64,000 bases of DNA from Pseudomonas frederiksbergensis (GCF_003732275.1 NZ_MOBM01000019.1:305265-369264); one strand, 5' to 3'. Positions 20,892 through 32,524 are shown, counted from the first letter of the stretch. The notes: generated by a model not told the origin, from the letters alone. Numbers and translations: made by a program.

Positions 20892-21366
20892 AGACACTTT
20901 CTCACCAGGCTGCCTCTTATCGAAGCAAATTTCTTTTCAATTCAGCCAGTTACCATCCACACCGAACGTACGCCAGCTTTGCGGGGGCAAAAGGGAGGTC
21001 ATTGTACACACCGACACGGAGGCTCACAAATTTGACGACGAAATGTCGCAAATCTATGTCGCATTTGTGAAAGGTTTAAAGCGATATGCTGTGCTAGTCA
21101 AAACTTTTTTTAATTTTGACCGCAACGACTCAAAGACTACTGCGACGCAGACACCACAAGGCACGCGGCCCAGGGTTTGTTGGTGCTTGCTGACGAACCG
21201 CGTTGCGATGCCATGGCTCTTCCCTTGGCAAATCCCGCAACGCAGCCTCGCACGCGTTGGCGCGCAACGCGGTCGTCAGCAAGCGCCAACAGACCCTAAA
21301 GGCGGCATGCGCTTGCAGAAATTTTGAGGTGCTTGGAGAGGCGGCCTGGGTAAGGCCGCCGAATCT
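20892..21366. other. 475-base gap between damX-like gene and gltB
   Basis: No gene is visible. The gltB-proximal half is A+T-rich and should hold the gltB promoter; on the - strand TTGACT (21096-21101) lies 17 bases from TAAACC (21073-21078), a weak match. The other half is filled by the large inverted repeat listed separately. GGCGGCC at 21341-21347 and GGCCGCC at 21355-21361 form a perfect hairpin just after the damX-like stop, but no T-run follows it. Confidence 0.5.
21172..21297. repeat. large imperfect inverted repeat, about 35-bp arms
   Basis: The left arm 21172-21207 (AGGGTTTGTTGGTGCTTGCT, then GACGAACCGCGTTGCG) and the right arm 21263-21297 (CGCAACGCGGTCGTCAGCAA, then GCGCCAACAGACCCT) are complementary apart from two mismatches and one extra base. 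The 55-base centre can form further pairs (for example CGCAACGCAGCC). It differs from the REP families in this window. It could be a structured RNA, a terminator region, or the relic of a small mobile element. Confidence 0.75.
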
Positions 21367-22953
21367 TCAGCGAGTTGTTGCCAGTTCCTGTTGGACGCTG
21401 GCGACAGTGCGAGGCCAAGGTTTACCAGCCTGAACCTTCGCTGGCAAGGCCTTGATGGCGGTAACGGCTGCATCGCGGTTGGCGAAACTACCGTAGGTGA
21501 TGACGTAAAGCGGCTTGCCGTTGAGTACTTTCTTGAAATAACGGTACTCGCCGCCCTGCTCCTTGACGAAGCTTTGCGCGGCCGATTCGGAGCTGGTGCC
21601 AAGGATTTGCACCACGTAGTTACCCGGCGCCTGGCCTGCGTACCAGCTGCCACCGGCGGCTTTGGCCACGGCGGCTGGCTTCTCGGCAGGTTTGGCGGCG
21701 GCGACCGGCTTGGCGGGCGCTGGAGCCGGTTTGGCAACAGGTGCAGGTGCTGGCTTGGCGGTAGCGACCTGAGTCGGCGCTGGAACCGGTTTGGCGGCAG
21801 GCGTTGGCGCGGGGCCCGGCTGGATGCCGGCAGGCGGCGCAGTCGTGGTCACGGTTGGCGGTGTAGCGCTGGAACCTTCGACCGGCACGCCGTCGTCGCC
21901 TTCGGTGATACCACCGGCCGCTTCGGCCAACGGGCCACGCATCACCGGCTGCGAGTTGCCGACCAACGGCAACGGCATCGGTTGCGAATTTCCGGCGAAT
22001 TCGACGGATGGAGCGCCACCGCTGTTAGGTTGTGGCGTGCCCTGGCCCAGCGGCAGTTGCGCCTGTTCGTTGGCTGGCGCGCCGGTGGTCGGCGCTTTGC
22101 TGCGACCCGGCATCAACCAGGCGGCAGCTACCGCGACCACGACAACAGCGGAAATCGCCAATACGTGTTTCTTCGGCATGTTGAACCCCATACTTGGACG
22201 CTTCACCGCTGAGCGGCTGGCAATCATGGCTTCGATCATTGCATCGCGGGCGACCTGGTTGATGGTGCCAGGCCAACCGTCGGAGCTTTCGTGAATATCA
22301 GAGATCTGATCCGCGGTAAAAAGTTCGATACCCCGGCCGGCGCCTTCAAGACGCTGGTCCAGATATTCGCGGGTTTCTTCTTCGGTATAAGGCTGCAACT
22401 CGATGACGTGGAAGCGCTCTTCCTCCAGGCTCAGCGCTTCAAGTTGGGCAATCAGCGAGGACTCCCCGAACAGGAACACGTGCGGGCGACCTTCCGGCGC
22501 ACCAGCGGCCAAAGCCAGCAAGGCTTCCAGCGCGGATTCGTCGAGTTGCTCGGCATCATCCACCAGCAAATAGACTTCCTGCCCTGTGAGGGCAAGCTGT
22601 ACCACTTGGGCCAGGATGGCGCCGATTTCGGCCTGCTCGACGTTCAGCGCCTGCGCCACCTGACGCAGCATACCGGCGGCATCGCCGGCACCACGGGCGG
22701 AAACCACCACGCTCTGTACTGACTGTTTGTTGGTGCTGGCCACCAGGGCCTGACGCAACAGGGTTTTGCCGCTGCCTTGAGGGCCAGTGACCACCAGCAA
22801 CAATTGGCTGTAACGGGCCAGATGATGCAGTTGCCCCAGCACCGGTTTGCGCTGGGCCGGGAAAAATTTGAAGCCAGGCACCCGTGGAGCGAAAGGGTCA
22901 TGACTTAACTGGTAATGGCCGAGGAAAGCCTCGTCGGCATGCAAACTAGTCAT
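21367..22953 (-). CDS. AAA ATPase with C-terminal SPOR domain (DamX-like)
   Basis: 528 residues. The N-terminal half is an ExeA-like AAA domain, with Walker A 'VTGPQGSGKTLLRQ' (about 55-68) and Walker B 'VYLLVDDAEQ' (about 138). A single membrane helix lies at about 260-278 ('VLAISAVVVVAVAAAWLM'). A long Pro/Ala/Lys-rich linker (about 300-435) leads to a SPOR peptidoglycan-binding domain ('YVVQILGTSSESAAQSFVKE' to 'VQAGKPWPRTV'). SPOR domains bind septal denuded glycan, so a role in cell division or envelope work is likely. It starts 10 bases after aroB and is co-transcribed with it, the aroK-aroB-damX order of gammaproteobacteria. Confidence 0.85.
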   Translation of the reverse strand: MTSLHADEAFLGHYQLSHDPFAPRVPGFKFFPAQRKPVLGQLHHLARYSQLLLVVTGPQGSGKTLLRQALVASTNKQSVQSVVVSARGAGDAAGMLRQVAQALNVEQAEIGAILAQVVQLALTGQEVYLLVDDAEQLDESALEALLALAAGAPEGRPHVFLFGESSLIAQLEALSLEEERFHVIELQPYTEEETREYLDQRLEGAGRGIELFTADQISDIHESSDGWPGTINQVARDAMIEAMIASRSAVKRPSMGFNMPKKHVLAISAVVVVAVAAAWLMPGRSKAPTTGAPANEQAQLPLGQGTPQPNSGGAPSVEFAGNSQPMPLPLVGNSQPVMRGPLAEAAGGITEGDDGVPVEGSSATPPTVTTTAPPAGIQPGPAPTPAAKPVPAPTQVATAKPAPAPVAKPAPAPAKPVAAAKPAEKPAAVAKAAGGSWYAGQAPGNYVVQILGTSSESAAQSFVKEQGGEYRYFKKVLNGKPLYVITYGSFANRDAAVTAIKALPAKVQAGKPWPRTVASVQQELATTR

Positions 22954-22963
22954 TGGGATCTTA

Positions 22964-24064
22964 TTAACCTTTAAGCTGAGCCAGAGCGCGGTAATCCGCC
23001 CCTAGCGTGGCCTGTAAAACCTCTTTCGGATAATCGTCGGTCACCACTGCTTCGCCCATGTGGCGCAGCAGCACCAGGCGCAAACGACCGTCGATCACTT
23101 TCTTGTCAATTGCCATGTGTTCGAGAAAATCGGCTTCGGTCATCTCTTCCGGCGGAATGACCGGGAGGCCGGCACGCTGGAACAGGCGAATACCGCGATC
23201 ACGCTCCTGTTCGCTGATCCAGCCCAGGCGCGCGGACATTTCCAAAGCCATTACGGTGCCAGCAGCGACTGCTTCACCATGAAGCCAGACACCATAGCCC
23301 ATATGGGTTTCGATCGCGTGGCCGAAGGTGTGGCCCAGATTCAACGTGGCACGTACGCCCGTCTCTTTTTCGTCGGCACCGACCACCGCAGCCTTGGCCG
23401 CGCAGGAGCGTTCGATGGCGTAAGTCAGGGCGGTCTGGTCAAGCGCTCGCAGGCGATCGACGTTTTCTTCGAGCCAGGTCAGGAATGGCTCGTCGCAGAT
23501 CAGCCCGTATTTGATGACTTCCGCCAGCCCGGCGGACAGTTCGCGGGGCGGCAAGGTGTTGAGGGTGGCGGTATCGATCAGCACCACGTTGGGCTGATAG
23601 AAGGCGCCGACCATGTTCTTGCCCTGCGGGTGATTGATCCCGGTCTTGCCGCCCACCGAGGAGTCGACTTGCGACAACAACGTGGTCGGTATCTGGATGA
23701 AATCGACGCCTCGCTGGTAGCAGGCGGCCGCAAAACCAGCCATGTCACCGATCACGCCGCCACCGAGGGCGATTACCGTGGTGCGGCGATCATGCCGTGC
23801 AGTCAGCAGGCCGTCGAAAATCAGTTGCAGGGTTTCCCAGGTCTTGAAGGCTTCGCCGTCGGGCAGCACCACGGAGATCACCGAGAACTGCGCAAGACTG
23901 CGGGTCAGACGCTCGAGGTAGAGCGGCGCGACGGTCTCGTTGGAGATGATCGCCACCTGCCGCCCGCGGATATGCGGGACCAGCAACTCAGGCTGATCCA
24001 ACAAACCTTCGCCAATATGAATCGGGTAGCTGCGCTCGCCTAGATCGACCTTGAGTGTCTGCAT
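22964..24064 (-). CDS. aroB: 3-dehydroquinate synthase
   Basis: 366 residues. ATG at 24064 ('[15 protein letters not shown]') matches the family start; the frame stays open 33 codons further upstream but without family-like sequence. It catalyses the second shikimate step, DAHP to 3-dehydroquinate, using NAD and a divalent metal. '[16 protein letters not shown]' (about 104) is NAD-binding, and '[20 protein letters not shown]' the conserved substrate segment. The metal ligands lie in the Glu of '[11 protein letters not shown]' and the His residues of '[12 protein letters not shown]' and 'WLHGEAVA'. Confidence 0.95.
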   Translation of the reverse strand: MQTLKVDLGERSYPIHIGEGLLDQPELLVPHIRGRQVAIISNETVAPLYLERLTRSLAQFSVISVVLPDGEAFKTWETLQLIFDGLLTARHDRRTTVIALGGGVIGDMAGFAAACYQRGVDFIQIPTTLLSQVDSSVGGKTGINHPQGKNMVGAFYQPNVVLIDTATLNTLPPRELSAGLAEVIKYGLICDEPFLTWLEENVDRLRALDQTALTYAIERSCAAKAAVVGADEKETGVRATLNLGHTFGHAIETHMGYGVWLHGEAVAAGTVMALEMSARLGWISEQERDRGIRLFQRAGLPVIPPEEMTEADFLEHMAIDKKVIDGRLRLVLLRHMGEAVVTDDYPKEVLQATLGADYRALAQLKG

Positions 24065-24214
24065 GTGTCCCCACAGTGAAGATGGAATCAGGCATCCCGC
24101 CTTGAGTTTACGAATTCCATGGCGCCTGCTGGTGTGACGCCGTTCGGTAGTCAGCCGCCACAACCTTGAGCGGCTGCGACAGGACGCCGAGGATAGCGCA
24201 TTTCGCGCCGCGCA

Positions 24215-24733
24215 TTAACGGGGCGGTAGTTGCTGCAAGCGTTCGAGAATGTCGAGCACCACCATCCGCGGTGGCCGCTCATCGGTTTCCACCACCAGAT
24301 CGGCGATCTCCCGATACAGCGGATCACGGATCGCCAGCAAGTCCCGCAGGGTCTTGGCCGGATCGGCGGTGCGCAACAGTGGCCGATTGCGGTCGCGAGC
24401 CGTTCGGCCGACTTGCTGCTCGACAGACGCATGCAGATAGACCACCCGACCACCGGCGTGCAGCGCTCGACGATTGGCTTCGCGCATTACCGCGCCGCCA
24501 CCGGTCGCCAACACCACGCCGTCAAATGCGCACAGCTCGGCAATCATCGCCTGCTCGCGGTCACGAAAGCCCGGTTCGCCTTCCTTATCGAAAATCCACG
24601 GGATATTAGCGCCCGTGCGCAATTCAATTTCCTTATCGGAATCTTTGAACGGCAGGCGCAACTCTTTGGCCAGCAAACGGCCGATGGTGCTTTTTCCAGC
24701 CCCCATCGGTCCAACAAGAATCAAATTTCGCAC
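24215..24733 (-). CDS. aroK: shikimate kinase
   Basis: 172 residues. It phosphorylates shikimate at O3. '[17 protein letters not shown]' (7-23) is the P-loop. The shikimate-binding residues are visible in '[13 protein letters not shown]' (Asp pair and Arg), 'GFRDRE' (Arg) and 'LATGGGAV' (Gly cluster). '[12 protein letters not shown]' is the lid with the catalytic Arg. It lies 4 bases after pilQ and 150 bases before aroB, the conserved pilQ-aroK-aroB linkage. Confidence 0.95.
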   Translation of the reverse strand: MRNLILVGPMGAGKSTIGRLLAKELRLPFKDSDKEIELRTGANIPWIFDKEGEPGFRDREQAMIAELCAFDGVVLATGGGAVMREANRRALHAGGRVVYLHASVEQQVGRTARDRNRPLLRTADPAKTLRDLLAIRDPLYREIADLVVETDERPPRMVVLDILERLQQLPPR

Positions 24734-24737
24734 AGAA

Positions 24738-26813
24738 TCAATGACTCACAGCAATCGCCTGATTGTTCATGATACGCGGAGTGAGAAATACCAGCAGCTC
24801 GGATTTTTTCTCCGAAACCACGTCACGCCGGAAAAGGCGGCCAAGATACGGCACATCACCGAGAAATGGCACCTTATCTACAACCTTGCTCTGAGTATTT
24901 GAGAAAACCCCACCAATGACGATGGTCTCGCCGTCGTTAACCAACACCTTGGCGTTGACCTCGTTTTTCTTGATCGGCGGTACATCCTGCACTTTGTTCA
25001 GGTAGTCCGGTTCGTCCTTGGTAACCTTGACCTCCATGATGATGCGGTTGTCTGGTGTGATCTGCGGGGTCACTTCCAGGGACAGCGAAGCTTCCTTGAA
25101 TGACACCGAGGTGGCGCCGCTGGAGCTGGCTTCCTGATAGGGAATCTCGGTGCCCTTGAGGATTTTCGCGGTTTCCTTGTCGGACGTGACCACCTTGGGC
25201 TGCGAGACGATTTCCCCGTTGCCGGTTTTCTCCATGGCCGAAAGCTCAAGGTCCAGCAGCACATTGTCGGTAATGAAGGCGATGCCGATCCCCGAAGTAT
25301 TGGCAGAGGTTCCCAGGTCGACGAACGGCGAGTTGGTACTGGTGCTGCCCGGCGTTCCAATGGTGGTCGAAGAGCCGTTGACTCCGGACGTGTTCCAGTT
25401 GCCCTTCTGCGCCGAACCACCCCAGCGTACGCCAAGGCTTTTGTCGTAATCGACGTTGGCCTCAACGATGCGCGCCTCGATCATCACCTGACGCACCGGA
25501 ATATCCAGCTGCGCAACGATACGACGCAGTTCGTCGAGGCGATCCTGGGTCTGGTAGGCAATGATGTTGTTGGTCCGCTCATCGACAGTGATTGAACCTC
25601 GCTCGTCGACTTTCGCTTCGGCGCTGGTCACTGACTGGAACAGCTTGGCGATATCGGCGGCCTTGGCGTAGTTGACCTGTAACAGCTCGCGACGCAGAGG
25701 CGCCAGTTCGGAGATCTGCTTCTGCGATTCCAGTTCCTGACGCTCTCGGGCAGCGATTTCATCAGCCGGCGCCACCAGCAGCACGTTACCAATCTTGCGC
25801 TTATCCAGACCTTTGGTTTTCAACACCAGGTCCAGCGCCTGATCCCACGGCACATTCTGCAGACGCAACGTGATGCCACCCTGCACCGTGTCGCTGGCCA
25901 CCAGATTGAGGTTGGTGAAATCGGCGATCAGCTGCAGCACCGAGCGCACATCAATGTCCTGAAAATTCAGCGAGAGTTTTTCGCCGGTGTAGGCAAAGCG
26001 TTCAGTGTTGCGCTTCTGCAAGTCATCGACAGTCATCGCCCGAATGCTGACGGTCAGTTTGTTGTCGGTCTGATAGGTCGAATAATCGAAGGCGCCACTG
26101 GGTTCGATACTGATAATGGCCCGATCGCCCGTGGCGCTGGCGTTGACGAACTGCACCGGCGTAGCGAAATCCTTGACGTCGAGACGTACACGCAACCGTT
26201 CAGGCAGTTGGGTCTTGGTGAAACCGACGATGATTTTGCCATCGCGTTCCTGGATGTCCGGGGCGATCGACGGATCCGACAGATCAATGACCACATTGCC
26301 TTCACCCTGGGTGCCGCGCTGGAAATCCACGCCCCGAATGGCTTTGCCCACAGGCGCATTGACCCTGGCAGGCGCTGGCGTCGCAGTGGCTGCGCGCGGT
26401 GCGCTGACGGCCGGTTTGGGCGCCTTGCTACCAGCCCCTTGCCCGACAACCACGAACAGATTGTTGCCTTCGACGCGGGTGTTGTACGGAGTCAATTGAG
26501 TCAGGCTGATGATCAGCCGTGTGCGGTCCTTGGCCTCCACTACCGTGGCGCTGCGGGCATTGCCGCCGCCCAGATCCTGGTTCTTGTTCGCCAACTGACT
26601 GGTGACCCCCGGCAAGTCCAGCGCAATCCGCGCAGGCTGCTCTGTCGTGTAACCGTGGGGCTGCGGTGGCGGCCCATCGAACGACAACTTCAACTCGACA
26701 CGGTCACCGGGCAGCGCGGCGACATCCAGCGCTTTGAGGTTGGCCGCCACTACCATCGGCGACAGAAACGCTATCCATAGCGAAATACCGAAGGTTGAGA
26801 AAATCCTGTTCAT
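24738..26813 (-). CDS. pilQ: type IV pilus secretin
   Basis: 691 residues with a signal peptide (to about 24, 'MVVAANLK'). Two AMIN-type domains (about 25-260) bind peptidoglycan. An STN/N1 region (about 285-460, '[20 protein letters not shown]') follows, then the secretin core, which forms the outer-membrane ring through which the pilus passes. The core signature '[17 protein letters not shown]' lies near 645. It is the last gene of pilMNOPQ, 13 bases after pilP. Confidence 0.94.
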   Translation of the reverse strand: MNRIFSTFGISLWIAFLSPMVVAANLKALDVAALPGDRVELKLSFDGPPPQPHGYTTEQPARIALDLPGVTSQLANKNQDLGGGNARSATVVEAKDRTRLIISLTQLTPYNTRVEGNNLFVVVGQGAGSKAPKPAVSAPRAATATPAPARVNAPVGKAIRGVDFQRGTQGEGNVVIDLSDPSIAPDIQERDGKIIVGFTKTQLPERLRVRLDVKDFATPVQFVNASATGDRAIISIEPSGAFDYSTYQTDNKLTVSIRAMTVDDLQKRNTERFAYTGEKLSLNFQDIDVRSVLQLIADFTNLNLVASDTVQGGITLRLQNVPWDQALDLVLKTKGLDKRKIGNVLLVAPADEIAARERQELESQKQISELAPLRRELLQVNYAKAADIAKLFQSVTSAEAKVDERGSITVDERTNNIIAYQTQDRLDELRRIVAQLDIPVRQVMIEARIVEANVDYDKSLGVRWGGSAQKGNWNTSGVNGSSTTIGTPGSTSTNSPFVDLGTSANTSGIGIAFITDNVLLDLELSAMEKTGNGEIVSQPKVVTSDKETAKILKGTEIPYQEASSSGATSVSFKEASLSLEVTPQITPDNRIIMEVKVTKDEPDYLNKVQDVPPIKKNEVNAKVLVNDGETIVIGGVFSNTQSKVVDKVPFLGDVPYLGRLFRRDVVSEKKSELLVFLTPRIMNNQAIAVSH

Positions 26814-26826
26814 TATTCGAGTTCCA

Positions 26827-27354
26827 CTATGAGTGCTCTTTCAAAGGGATGGTTCGCGGCCGTTCCAGCCAGGCACCTTCGCCATCGGGAACGATTTCGA
26901 CCACGTCGACTTGCGTACCGCTGATGGCGACGATCCGCCCATCGTTACGCCCCAGGTAATCGCCGACTTTCAGCCGATGCACGCCGCCCGCCCCGCGCAA
27001 CAGCGCAAAGGAGCCAGCTGCATTGGAGATCGTGCCGACCATTTCAAATTGCTCGATGTTGAAACCTTCGAGGTACTGCTTGACCCGGGTGGGGTCGGGC
27101 TTGACGTTACGCGAGCCGCGCTTCTGACCGGCCAGATCGACTCTGACCTGCCGGGAGAACGGGCTACGCAGGTTGGCAGCGTTGTAGGTGAATGTCGGGT
27201 AAGACCGGAATGTCGGCGTTGGTTCAATTTTGCCGGGGGCACGCAGGCGCACTTCGTTCAAATAGGCGTCCAGGTCGCTTAAATCATTGTCGCCGCCACA
27301 ACCGGCCAGGATGACCAGACACAAAACCATCGACAGGCAACGAATAGGGTTCAT
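26827..27354 (-). CDS. pilP: type IV pilus alignment lipoprotein
   Basis: 175 residues. A lipoprotein signal ends in 'ILAGC' (Cys about 19). The disordered N-terminal stretch is followed by the PilP beta-sandwich ('FEMVGTISNAAGSFALLRG', 'VHRLKVGDYLGRNDGRIVAI'). PilP is the periplasmic link between the PilMNO inner-membrane platform and the PilQ secretin. It overlaps pilO by 4 bases. Confidence 0.93.
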   Translation of the reverse strand: MNPIRCLSMVLCLVILAGCGGDNDLSDLDAYLNEVRLRAPGKIEPTPTFRSYPTFTYNAANLRSPFSRQVRVDLAGQKRGSRNVKPDPTRVKQYLEGFNIEQFEMVGTISNAAGSFALLRGAGGVHRLKVGDYLGRNDGRIVAISGTQVDVVEIVPDGEGAWLERPRTIPLKEHS

Positions 27355-27971
27355 TTCTGCAACCCCTTGTCGTTGTAGCGATAGGTCTTGGCAAGGATGC
27401 TCATGCGCAACTTCGGGCCATCAGGATTGGCCGGCGCCAGGTCGAAGTCATGCAGGGTGACGATCCGCGGCAGCCCGGCCACACCGCTGACGAAAGTGGC
27501 CAGGTCGTGATAAGCGCCAGTGACGGTGATCTGGATAGGCAGCTCGATGTAGAACTGCTGGGTGACCTCCGGGAGCAGCTTGATTTCTTCGAACTCAAGG
27601 CCGCTGCCCAGACCGGTGCGGGTGATGTCCTCCAGCAGGCCGGGCACTTCGGTGTCGCTGGGCAATTGCCGTAATAGCATGCCGAAAGAGTTCTCCATTT
27701 CCTTCATCTGCTGGGTATACAGCTCCAGATTCGCCGCCATATGGGCTTTGGTCGCGAATTGCTCCCTGAGCGTCGTCTCTTCCTCACGCCTGAGTTCCAG
27801 GTGGTTTTGCAGATCGCTGATCAAGAAGCTGTAGCCCAGGGCCAGTACCAGAACCATCAGCAGGACACTCGCCAGGACCTTGATCGCCGGTGGCCAGGAA
27901 CCCATGTTGTTGGTGTCCAGATCGTTGATGTCGATCTGGCGCAACCCTTCGAACCATTCGGACAGCTTCAT
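27351..27971 (-). CDS. pilO: type IV pilus inner membrane protein
   Basis: 206 residues. One membrane helix (about 30-50, 'VLASVLLMVLVLALGYSFLI') is followed by a coiled coil (about 55-105) and a ferredoxin-like periplasmic domain. PilO forms heterodimers with PilN and binds PilP in the alignment complex. It overlaps both pilN and pilP by 4 bases. Confidence 0.93.
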   Translation of the reverse strand: MKLSEWFEGLRQIDINDLDTNNMGSWPPAIKVLASVLLMVLVLALGYSFLISDLQNHLELRREEETTLREQFATKAHMAANLELYTQQMKEMENSFGMLLRQLPSDTEVPGLLEDITRTGLGSGLEFEEIKLLPEVTQQFYIELPIQITVTGAYHDLATFVSGVAGLPRIVTLHDFDLAPANPDGPKLRMSILAKTYRYNDKGLQK

Positions 27972-28533
27972 TTAGCGCCCCCCACAACTGCGGGCTGAGT
28001 CTGACGGACGGTCAATTGAAAAACATTGGCCTGATCCAGCTGTCCGGCGGTGGTCGCTTTGACTTCCGTAAGATTGGGTGCATCGAACCAGTCGGAGGCA
28101 TCAAGATTGCGCATCAGATCCGAAACACGATTGTTGGACTCCGCCGCGCCGGTGATGGACAACGTCTTGCCGACCATTTTCACCTCGGTGAAATAAACTC
28201 CTTCGGGCAAAGTACGCGCCAATTGATCGAAAATCCTCCCGCTGATCGGCCGGTTGCCTTGCAGGTCCTGAATAATGCGCATGCGCTCGACGAGTTGCTG
28301 TCGACGGGCCTTCAAGTCGCTGATCTGCTTGATCCGCTCGTCGACCACGGCAATCTGCTTGCTGATGTAATCGTTACGCGCAACTTGCCGATCAATGGCG
28401 CCGTTAATGACCTGGTCCGCGATCAGCAATGCCCCCACTGACCCCACCAGCACACCGACCAACGCCAGTAAAAAGCGCTTGCGACGCCCTTCGCGCAACT
28501 CTTCACGCCAGGGTAAAAGATTGATCCGCGCCA

Positions 28534-28534
<1 letters not shown>
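27968..28534 (-). CDS. pilN: type IV pilus inner membrane protein
   Basis: 188 residues. The cytoplasmic N-terminus 'MARINLLPWREELRE' is the conserved peptide that docks into the cleft of PilM. A membrane helix at about 23-43, a coiled coil (45-90) and a ferredoxin-like domain follow. The start overlaps the pilM stop by one base (TGATG). Confidence 0.94.
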
Positions 28535-29625
<1,091 letters not shown>

Positions 29626-29813
29626 TTACGGACTCTGTAATATCCATTGCGTTCAATACCCCCCGTCTTGACAGAAGCGCAAATGACGCCCCCGACGGAA
29701 AAATGCTTATAATGCCGAGCGTTTTTTCCGCTTTCACTGCAAGCGCGGGTCATTCTCTATATAGCCTGAACCCTGATGCCTAATTCATTCTTTGCCCTGG
29801 ATATCCAAAAGCC

Positions 29814-32255
29814 TTGATTCGTCTGCTGAAATTTTTCGGTTGGTCCATCGTCGCCGTTTTCTGCGGACTGCTCCTGGGTCTGAGCGGCGCTTTTCTTTAC
29901 CTTAGCCCCGGATTGCCATCCGTGGAGGCGCTGAGAAGTATTCAGTTGCAGATTCCGTTGCGGGTGTACAGCAGCGACAACAAGTTGATCGCAGAATTTG
30001 GCGAAATGCGCCGTACGCCAATCCGTTTCGCCGACATTCCCCCCAATTTCATTAATGCGTTACTAAGTGCTGAAGACGACAATTTCGCCAACCACTACGG
30101 CGTCGATCCCAGCAGCCTGATGCGTGCCGCTACCCAACTGGTAAAAAGCGGACACATTCAGTCCGGCGGCAGCACCATCACCATGCAGGTGGCGAAGAAC
30201 TTCTTCCTGACCAGCGAACGCAGCTTCTCGCGTAAAACCACCGAAATCCTCCTGGCGCTGCAGATCGAACGACAGCTGACCAAGGACGAGATCCTCGAGC
30301 TGTACGTCAACAAGATCTATCTGGGCAACCGCGCCTATGGCATCGAGGCGGCGGCGCAGGTCTATTACGGAAAGTCGATTCGTGACGTCAGCCTGGCGCA
30401 GATGGCGATGATCGCCGGCCTGCCAAAAGCCCCGTCACGCTTCAACCCGCTGGCCAACCCGGCCCGCAGCAAGGAGCGTCGCGACTGGATCCTTGGGCGC
30501 ATGTACAAGCTCGGCAAGATCACCGAAGCCGACTACACCACTGCGATCAATGAGCCGCTGAACGCCAGCTACCATGTGCCGACCCCGGAAGTGAATGCAC
30601 CGTACATCGCCGAAATGGCCCGCGCCGAAATGGTCGGCCGCTATGGCAGCGATGCGTACACCGAAGGCTTCCGTGTCACCACCACGGTGCCGAGCGATTT
30701 GCAGGAGATGGCCAACAGCGCGGTTCACGAAGGCTTGATGACCTACGATCAACGGCACGGTTATCGCGGCCCCGAGTCACGCCTGCCGGGTAAAACCCGA
30801 GAGGCCTGGGCCCTGGAGCTGACCAAGCAGCGGACCATCAGCAGCCTGGAACCGGCGATCGTGACCCAGGTCGACAAGAACGGCGTGCAGGTGCTGACCC
30901 GCACCGGCGAAGAACACGTCGCCTGGGACACCATGAAGTGGGCTCGCCCCTTCCTGAACACCAACAGCATGGGCGCCAATCCGAAGCAGCCGTCGGATGT
31001 CGCGCAGGTCGGTGATCTGATTCGCGTGCAGCGTCAGCCAGACAATTCGCTCAAATTCAGCCAGATTCCGCAGGCCCAGGGCGCACTGGTTTCCCTCGAC
31101 CCGCAGAACGGCGCCATTCGTTCGTTGGTCGGTGGTTTCGCCTTCGAGCAGAGCAACTACAACCGCGCCATGCAGGCCAAGCGTCAGCCGGGTTCGAGCT
31201 TCAAGCCGTTCGTCTACAGCGCCGCACTGGACAACGGCTATACCGCCGCCAGCCTGGTGAACGACGCACCGATCGTGTTCGTCGACGAGTATCTGGACAA
31301 GGTCTGGCGTCCGAAGAACGACACCAACACCTTCCTCGGCCCGATCCGCATGCGTGAAGCGCTCTACAAGTCGCGCAACCTGGTATCGATCCGCCTGCTG
31401 CAAGCGCTGGGTGTCGACCGCACCATCGACTACATCAGCAAATTCGGCTTCAACAAGCAGGACCTGCCGCGCAACCTGTCTCTGGCCTTGGGTACCGCGA
31501 CCCTGACACCAATGGAAATCGCCACCGGCTGGAGCACCTTTGCCAACGGCGGCTACAAAATCACCCCGTACATCATCGACAAGATTGAAAGCCGCAACGG
31601 TGACACGCTATTCGTCGCCAACCCGCCGAGTGTTCCGAAAGGCGCCGTAGCCAGCGATGGCATCGCCGTGCCGGCCTCCGACACCTTCACGGTCAACGCC
31701 ACCCCAGGCGAAGCGCCGAGCGCCCAGCCAGCGCCACAAGCGCCAGCCGTGGCCGAGCGCATCGTCGATGGCCGCACCACCTACATCCTCAACAGCATGC
31801 TTGAGGACGTGATCAAACTCGGTACCGGCCGCCGTGCGTTGGCCTTGGGTCGCAGCGACATTGCGGGCAAGACCGGCACCACCAACGAATCCAAGGACGC
31901 CTGGTTCTCCGGCTACAACGCCGATTATGTGACCACCGTCTGGACTGGCTTCGACCAGCCGGAAAGCCTGGGCAAACGCGAGTTCGGCGGCACTGTCGCC
32001 CTGCCGATCTGGATGAACTACATGGGTGCCGCCCTCAAAGGCCGACCACCCCATACTCAGCCAGAACCTGAAGGCATTCTCAGCCTGCGCGTCGACCCGA
32101 TCAGCGGCCGTGCAGCCACCCCAAGCACGCCAGGCGCCTACTTCGAACTGTTCAAGGCCGAAGACACACCACCGTCGGTGAACGAGCTGGGTAACGGTAA
32201 TGTGCCGGGCAGCCCGTTGCCTGCGGACGAGGCAGCGCCGATCGATTTGTTCTGA
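29814..32255 (+). CDS. mrcA: penicillin-binding protein 1A (bifunctional transglycosylase/transpeptidase)
   Basis: 813 residues from a TTG at 29814; no ATG or GTG gives the conserved 'LLKFFGWSIVAVFCG' N-terminal membrane anchor. GT51 transglycosylase domain (about 55-230): 'SAEDDNFANHYGVD' with the catalytic Glu and 'SGGSTITMQVAKNFF'. An OB-like insert lies at about 310-420. Transpeptidase: SxxK 'PGSSFKPFVYS' (about 462), SxN 'SRN' and KTG 'AGKTGTTNESKDAWFSGY' (about 685). It polymerises and cross-links peptidoglycan in the periplasm. It is divergent from pilM, as in other Pseudomonas (ponA), and a strong terminator follows. Confidence 0.94.
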   Translation: MIRLLKFFGWSIVAVFCGLLLGLSGAFLYLSPGLPSVEALRSIQLQIPLRVYSSDNKLIAEFGEMRRTPIRFADIPPNFINALLSAEDDNFANHYGVDPSSLMRAATQLVKSGHIQSGGSTITMQVAKNFFLTSERSFSRKTTEILLALQIERQLTKDEILELYVNKIYLGNRAYGIEAAAQVYYGKSIRDVSLAQMAMIAGLPKAPSRFNPLANPARSKERRDWILGRMYKLGKITEADYTTAINEPLNASYHVPTPEVNAPYIAEMARAEMVGRYGSDAYTEGFRVTTTVPSDLQEMANSAVHEGLMTYDQRHGYRGPESRLPGKTREAWALELTKQRTISSLEPAIVTQVDKNGVQVLTRTGEEHVAWDTMKWARPFLNTNSMGANPKQPSDVAQVGDLIRVQRQPDNSLKFSQIPQAQGALVSLDPQNGAIRSLVGGFAFEQSNYNRAMQAKRQPGSSFKPFVYSAALDNGYTAASLVNDAPIVFVDEYLDKVWRPKNDTNTFLGPIRMREALYKSRNLVSIRLLQALGVDRTIDYISKFGFNKQDLPRNLSLALGTATLTPMEIATGWSTFANGGYKITPYIIDKIESRNGDTLFVANPPSVPKGAVASDGIAVPASDTFTVNATPGEAPSAQPAPQAPAVAERIVDGRTTYILNSMLEDVIKLGTGRRALALGRSDIAGKTGTTNESKDAWFSGYNADYVTTVWTGFDQPESLGKREFGGTVALPIWMNYMGAALKGRPPHTQPEPEGILSLRVDPISGRAATPSTPGAYFELFKAEDTPPSVNELGNGNVPGSPLPADEAAPIDLF

Positions 32256-32271
32256 TCGTGTAGCAACACCC

Positions 32272-32307
32272 AAAAGCCTCGCCTTCGAAAGAAGAGCGGG
32301 GCTTTTT
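32272..32307 (+). terminator. intrinsic terminator of mrcA/ponA
   Basis: An 11-bp stem AAAAGCCTCGC / GCGGGGCTTTT (one T-G pair) with a 13-base loop, followed by five Ts. It lies 17 bases after the mrcA stop. Confidence 0.85.
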
Positions 32308-32340
32308 ATTGCCTGCCAGTCATGCGCTGAATGACCCGGC

Positions 32341-32438
32341 CCCTTCGCGGGCAAGCCCGCTCCCACAAGGTTCTGTGGCGCTATCAGGAGTTGTGAACCA
32401 CAGCGATCCCTGTGGGAGCGGACTTGCCCGCGAAGAGG
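32341..32438. repeat. REP-like inverted repeat pair (class CTTCGCGGGCAAGCCCGCTC)
   Basis: Arms CCTTCGCGGGCAAGCCCGCT and AGCGGACTTGCCCGCGAAG are separated by about 43 bases. It lies between the two terminators of the convergent mrcA and malic enzyme genes. This is a sequence variant distinct from the GAGCCTGCTCGC class. Confidence 0.85.
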
Positions 32439-32471
32439 CCCTTACAAACGATACAAAACTCTCAGATACAA

Positions 32472-32504
32472 AAAAGCCCCGACTCAGAGTGAGCCGGGGC
32501 TTTT
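32472..32504 (-). terminator. intrinsic terminator of malic enzyme gene
   Basis: A 10-bp perfect stem AAAAGCCCCG / CGGGGCTTTT with a 13-base loop; read on the - strand it ends in a T-run (GGGGCTTTTTTG). It lies just after the malic enzyme stop. Confidence 0.88.
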
Positions 32505-32524
32505 GATTGAAGCGCTACAACGGC

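Noticed and set aside
21341..21361. Intrinsic terminator after the damX-like gene
   Set aside because: The GGCGGCC/GGCCGCC stem is perfect but no T-run follows it on the - strand.
29668..29713. TTGACA (29668) plus TATAAT (29708) as the mrcA promoter
   Set aside because: The two hexamers are 34 bases apart, about twice the allowed spacing. The TATAAT alone may still be a -10 element, but no good -35 lies 16-18 bases before it.
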